Shown here: positions 63,301 to 64,000 of the stretch, piece by piece
Numbering within the stretch: the first letter of the stretch is position 1
Layout of the letters: every line of letters begins with the position of its first letter
NCBI GenBank assembly: GCA_011365055.1
Contig: RDOG01000001.1
Span: forward strand, 372,001-436,000
Length of the DNA stretch: 64,000 bases
Reading direction: 5' to 3'
Source of the DNA: Promethearchaeota archaeon
Lineage (GTDB): Archaea > Asgardarchaeota > Lokiarchaeia > Helarchaeales > RDOG01
Made by a program: the position numbers and the translations under genes
Notes under the pieces: model-generated
What the model was told of the DNA's origin: nothing
Databases searched by the model: none
Seen by the model: the letters and a program-made list of their open reading frames with translations, nothing else

Positions 63301-64000
63301 CCATCATAACTACCATCAAAGGAAAGCACATCAATATAATCACTTGAGCCTCCACCTAAATAACAAGGATCTCTTACCAACCAACTATTGGATATAGAAT
63401 AATATAATTCATCTGATCCAGTACCACCAGTGCATGCGAACACAAATTCTGCTTGATTAGCATCATCCTTCATTTTTATATTAGCATATCCATTATCAAA
63501 AATCTGAATATATTTATAATAATTTACTCCACATTGGAGAACTTTACAGAAAATTGGACCTTTTTCAGTTATTTTGGGTATTCTTGGATAATTTGGATAG
63601 GTAGTACTCCAAGATATTGGTAAAAGTTGACCTTCAGGGCTATTAAGCCCATTCATTAAAGATCCATCAGAATTAGTATTAATTCCCCAGACAGTACCAT
63701 GGGAATCGGTTATAGAATCTTCCTCAGTTATCATATTAATATATTCTGGATCTCCTAGACTTGATGAACTATAATTAACAATGTATGTTTCTCGTGAGTT
63801 TTTATTTAAATCTGCTAAAAAAGAAACATCTAAACTGGACAAAAATTTATTTCTCCCATCAAAATATTCTGTTTCCCAAGAATAATCAACAGCATCAATA
63901 AAAATTGAATAATCATAATCAGCAGAAATAGTTCCAATATAAATATCGCTTATTCCTGTATCAGGAATGTTAAATAAAAAATCTTCTTCTGCTAGACCTT
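54369..64000 (-). CDS. Giant surface protein: NHL propellers, LamG-like modules, Ig-like domains, TM anchor (5' end outside window)
   Basis: At least 3209 residues; the frame is open to the window edge, so the TTG at 63842 is not the true start. From the window edge inward: a fragment of a LamG-like module, a mixed N-terminal region, an NHL-repeat propeller (about 60.9-62.7 kb, units such as 'IYITDTLNNRIVKLDSEGKF'), four LamG-like modules (58.44-60.89 kb) ending in phrases like 'YIDDIEYSGRS' or 'WADGYYEGRN', a second NHL-like propeller, an unknown ~330-residue domain, about four Ig-like domains with 'D-N-x-G-N' turns, and a C-terminal membrane helix (about 54.45-54.55 kb) with a short basic tail. 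It probably projects from the cell surface for adhesion or polymer binding. No enzymatic motif seen. Confidence 0.85.
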   Translation of the reverse strand, partial: GLAEEDFLFNIPDTGISDIYIGTISADYDYSIFIDAVDYSWETEYFDGRNKFLSSLDVSFLADLNKNSRETYIVNYSSSSLGDPEYINMITEEDSITDSHGTVWGINTNSDGSLMNGLNSPEGQLLPISWSTTYPNYPRIPKITEKGPIFCKVLQCGVNYYKYIQIFDNGYANIKMKDDANQAEFVFACTGGTGSDELYYSISNSWLVRDPCYLGGGSSDYIDVLSFDGSYDGKYFLNRDDESWIFAQVINTSQPEADDFTIRARITDNTALPCLGRASGLNNLNPNVEYEFWYACVDGGNTDSTQKSTVDNLYTALISNPISIDYFFSNHERNPWYVKEGDTPLISINYGSIGDLPIEILDGYLFYSSGSEYNSKILSGPYPSSGKYSVTLPDFTSGTTVEYYFSFNTSEGIKNSSIFDYIVYPSIEEPLYLNQPRDIAMDDEGFIYITDTLNNRIVKLDSEGKFILSWGTEGILPGQFKNPVALDISAEWDGFEYRNYVYVVDHYNHRIQKFDVNGIFITEWGEKGNAEEIGKLKYPLGIAIYSPRNGVEYPTIYVADSCNRQVRIFSPSGTEVGKWQDLSLSNTFKISVNASNYVYIVDEYKNVIRYYNKNGNFLGQWGDFGSANGSLSSPSDIDFDSNGNVHILDTGNFRVQNFTSSGIFHNSWGEFGFEAGKFFSASGVLIDNENNFYVVDKYNYRIQKFNSTKNFVWEVGKPIAELELSTYTFVSNLSFEDSINFSKSRGITVDKEGNYYVCDNVNHKIVKFDKWGNLILTLGNYAPSSEFNFTDIGGITIDTDGFIYATDSGDDSIHIFTDTEYIFKIHDWNGGLDEFNNPEDLEVFIDDLNDTYLFVTEKENKRIVKLFIDKNINRDEIIGYMHVFDWSNFINYDNGELETFGAPQSITISSDQQIYITDGTNKNLLIFDLNGKLLYKFDGVFNCPFGITTDSKDNLFIVDTNSTSGEHYLIITSNNLIPIDVITINNSMPLDVSVDSQDNVLVLTEDGVLKYKALEEFPSKLSELDLNISSNYLHNSLIQIKRETFESYSHGSFQTQGNWNVIVQGGTPDGEVTIEEQVNGHEDVLRLDDNEDETYITCEYQIEDLTIGSIDLWISSTDANKMNNFYLYQDSKEIQAFSIQSNMFKYYFGGSWQDITSASSNTWYKVHIEFDMTYHCYDFYINNVLYLEDQPLATGTSGFFVNKLTFRTLHYSSQSGLEYYIDDIEYSGRSLDAAGHYIGVDSFTSYSDGPFSSQNNWTIWNQSNEVLISIKDELFGHKKVLEIEDNSATSSAGFAKFNFGHQRNEGYIEFDFLLTNVVPQQVLCYLHEDTQRRVYLTVENGWLYNINNGDSYTNIFEISNNKWYHLKIWFDTSTDSLKIWLDGQEYSGSLTFRYSASYIDKYYFHSSDYLQTEPYYMYLDAFDCSWADGYYEGRNQFIQDEYLAEESFKSDDVGTIIPTGWYFDNKSDSNICENTYSELISGYNGHMNVLKIYDNNATGYVDLRKSISASSNGTVEFWLSADDISTGRVGGLGLMNDDTVVARLLFRDSQMFCYDGSILQDVSILTGCETGIWYHVQLTFACDESNYDGNNQYYYKCYINGQYKGQFGFWNNLLQVNAIRIATWGTYGVDAFTYFDGIDWSWADGYYEGRNRDLNQTYIEYVGSESFTDDQWGTLPNDDAWTITSNNWNKASVKIVPSIAGHRNVMWLDDNMDETYITTEYNMGDSNLTGSVQFYIYVTEVYDKVTIYDLYDDSTQKIALSIEENHLRYWNYDSEQWVNFKYAFSKTWYHVKVDFDCSIGMYDVYVDGIKELNQVEMSETGGNINIIKFRTMTYGGESGFDLYVDAIDYSWAEKSTLNTPIYDYKGNIYLLEGNVIHAYDNYGELLRIIDGGISGIGTDIKIQSFETETYLYHALRNEYGSDKVAKYALNGELISQIELPENFNISSITVDKEDNIYCLGNLGIYRYKLDFTGIYFLNEILNLQEISNISETDQIEIDKLGNVFYLAQDANTIFKLSWTSKELLENWSIEVFGYDHKIILDDEQNVLLLSKNDSIMSILKISNSSEIIMLHELEIGENIIQSLTTDYLENIYLLNNFNNETYTSTKYGIKEIVPELSYEIRKYNLQSVAINSTGQISILNAVDKKIDIYNSNGTYNYTIDCTALMNPRSIIIDDNDMLYILDSPNKIMIYNPNTMSFETFVEYQELEFIDFFVSDRLFLLTVNSNKNYDIRIFDITTKLKISSILDLELTLPTSLCVITEDDQDRIYITDSMENKIKEFNSQGDIIKMWGNSGTGSSKFLTPSKIMKDSNNNLYVLDVGNGRVQKFTKEGLFITVWGNFIWDLPIDGPDLDEPYRGIAIKDFKENYLMKRSIVILDSNGLFSYLDEFNFSIIEIPTDIPIEEDKNDKTYKIEKIIAEYTNFNDFELFGILYDPPGSDSYSYIKGNTVNKYNYKLINHHKKQFNMEYVVDLHGSGWGANFEGFTWENDAQDGSIDFTFINSEEITSSKSNDKEYIGPGRGDVIWGVYSMTYILYKEITTYDSKGNQIGDPEPDLKVTKVIGDQIIMPIKDALEAFKTNSTILDKIKAMDLALDNKIENEEKKEITPLAVNMYWYGGNTYDQAQNTQNYTVGYSDSCDFGHLNSLYGKLGIDYEGINIYGKITGIDEYYVTKTNESLDGTDITYGFHLEDPISGGIPDQYIFNVSIDTQFGTYIFIVNENISKSHDPWEYNTRDNAPPSSLEVQLVDANKILKSDNIVGNETRLKVLAEDMESGIDFVLAYNNSGYPNNPIQITSEPEDDGYYYFNINTSGYLNGPNDFYIVALDNHSNNKTSMIRLIVDHISPSGVQVTPFISPQLAGLIQCIATVNYAEDLSHVLFYDGDPLNSTGQTKLLGKGTYDFGIWKYYWSTTKNMAGNHSIYARAFDKVGNYIDSIEPQVVYIGDPHAPYECSIIEPNDNSIFKAYLPFKLRVNVADELSGIKRIECWLDATNESVGMYINEKTFDSPITRVIDYEFTIGVSPYVFSNSSEHDIYIVAIDDYDNNKTEKIHIIIDGVKPSLFEIDWGYHNNHSVDLWVKGLQDSDSGIDRVEYYKDEELIGISTDTNQFHFYWLGPNGTHEVHAIAYDKAGNARNSNNTEIVIIIHSIDVIGPEGSLFNPNFYIIIGSLLFITGIISISIAFFWNRKKNKESEENRSQKIGNKGKKQNFKFYL
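58440..60890 (-). repeat. Four tandem LamG-like modules inside the giant gene
   Basis: Each module of about 200 codons runs from 'S-F-x-S-Y/D-x-x-G' at its start, through 'NTWYKVHIEFD'-type and 'YKCYINGQ'-type strands, to an 'F-D-x-S-W-A-D-G-Y-Y-E-G-R-N' end. A fifth partial copy lies at the window edge (63843-64000), and a lone relative forms the body of the 253-aa protein at 19906-20667. Confidence 0.7.

Noticed and set aside
63840..63842. TTG as the start of the giant surface protein
   Set aside because: The frame is open for 52 codons further to the window edge and encodes residues matching the module repeats, so this TTG is internal.
1..64000. Phage, transposon or integron elements
   Set aside because: No transposase, integrase, terminal repeats or attachment sites were recognised in any part of the window.

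Overview
The window looks like a chromosomal segment of an Asgard archaeon, most likely a Lokiarchaeia-type lineage; the exact lineage is inferred. It is very AT-rich and densely coded. It combines archaeal information-processing genes (Orc1/Cdc6, TFB, Gar1, SRP19, ribosomal protein S8e) with eukaryotic-signature families: an Arf-like and a Rab-like GTPase, three Roadblock/LC7 proteins, several longin-like domains and a Vps29-like phosphoesterase. Many genes start with TTG or GTG. No tRNA, rRNA, CRISPR array, insertion sequence or integrase was seen.

Layout. Positions 1-5.3 kb hold stress and metabolic genes (small heat-shock protein, MsrA, beta-carbonic anhydrase, an Old Yellow Enzyme-like Fe-S flavoprotein, an alpha-methylacyl-CoA racemase-like enzyme). 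Positions 5.5-10.4 kb are an information-processing block: Arf-like GTPase overlapping a longin-wHTH protein, Orc1/Cdc6, Gar1-TFB, SRP19, HypA, S8e. Positions 10.5-20.7 kb scatter three Roadblock proteins and a Rab-like GTPase among Maf, an M24 peptidase, DUF2156, membrane proteins and a small surface protein. Positions 20.8-23.8 kb contain a previously uncounted 54-aa protein and a compact cluster of a MoaD/ThiS-like protein, an unknown 429-aa protein and an MBL hydrolase, behind a palindromic operator candidate. Positions 23.8-29.7 kb are a minus-strand set: divergent CPBP-like membrane protein, unknown protein, CoxE-like VWA protein, MoxR ATPase, and a wHTH/beta-sandwich/longin-like protein.

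Positions 29.8-36.0 kb encode a ~2060-aa beta-helix surface protein with a cytoplasmic tail, divergent from a lone CO dehydrogenase alpha subunit (cdhA). Positions 39.0-44.0 kb are the most unusual part: two tandem seven-helix membrane proteins with C-terminal longin-like domains, a TPR protein, an ATP-grasp enzyme overlapping a membrane-longin-winged-helix protein, and a Vps29-like phosphoesterase with an intact metal site. Positions 44.1-47.6 kb carry small Zn, GNAT, membrane and phosphoesterase genes. Positions 47.6-53.4 kb are an ABC importer operon (38-aa membrane peptide, solute-binding protein, fused double permease, two ATPases, DUF47/PhoU-like regulator) in which one ATPase appears to start at ATA. 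Positions 54.4-64.0 kb are one giant surface protein of more than 3200 residues (NHL propellers, LamG-like modules, Ig-like domains, C-terminal membrane anchor) that runs off the window edge.

Best candidate for an undescribed system: the recurring longin-like domain attached to seven-helix membrane proteins, a single-helix/winged-helix protein and a wHTH protein, and encoded next to a Vps29-like protein and small GTPases. This suggests membrane-to-transcription signalling built from trafficking-type domains.
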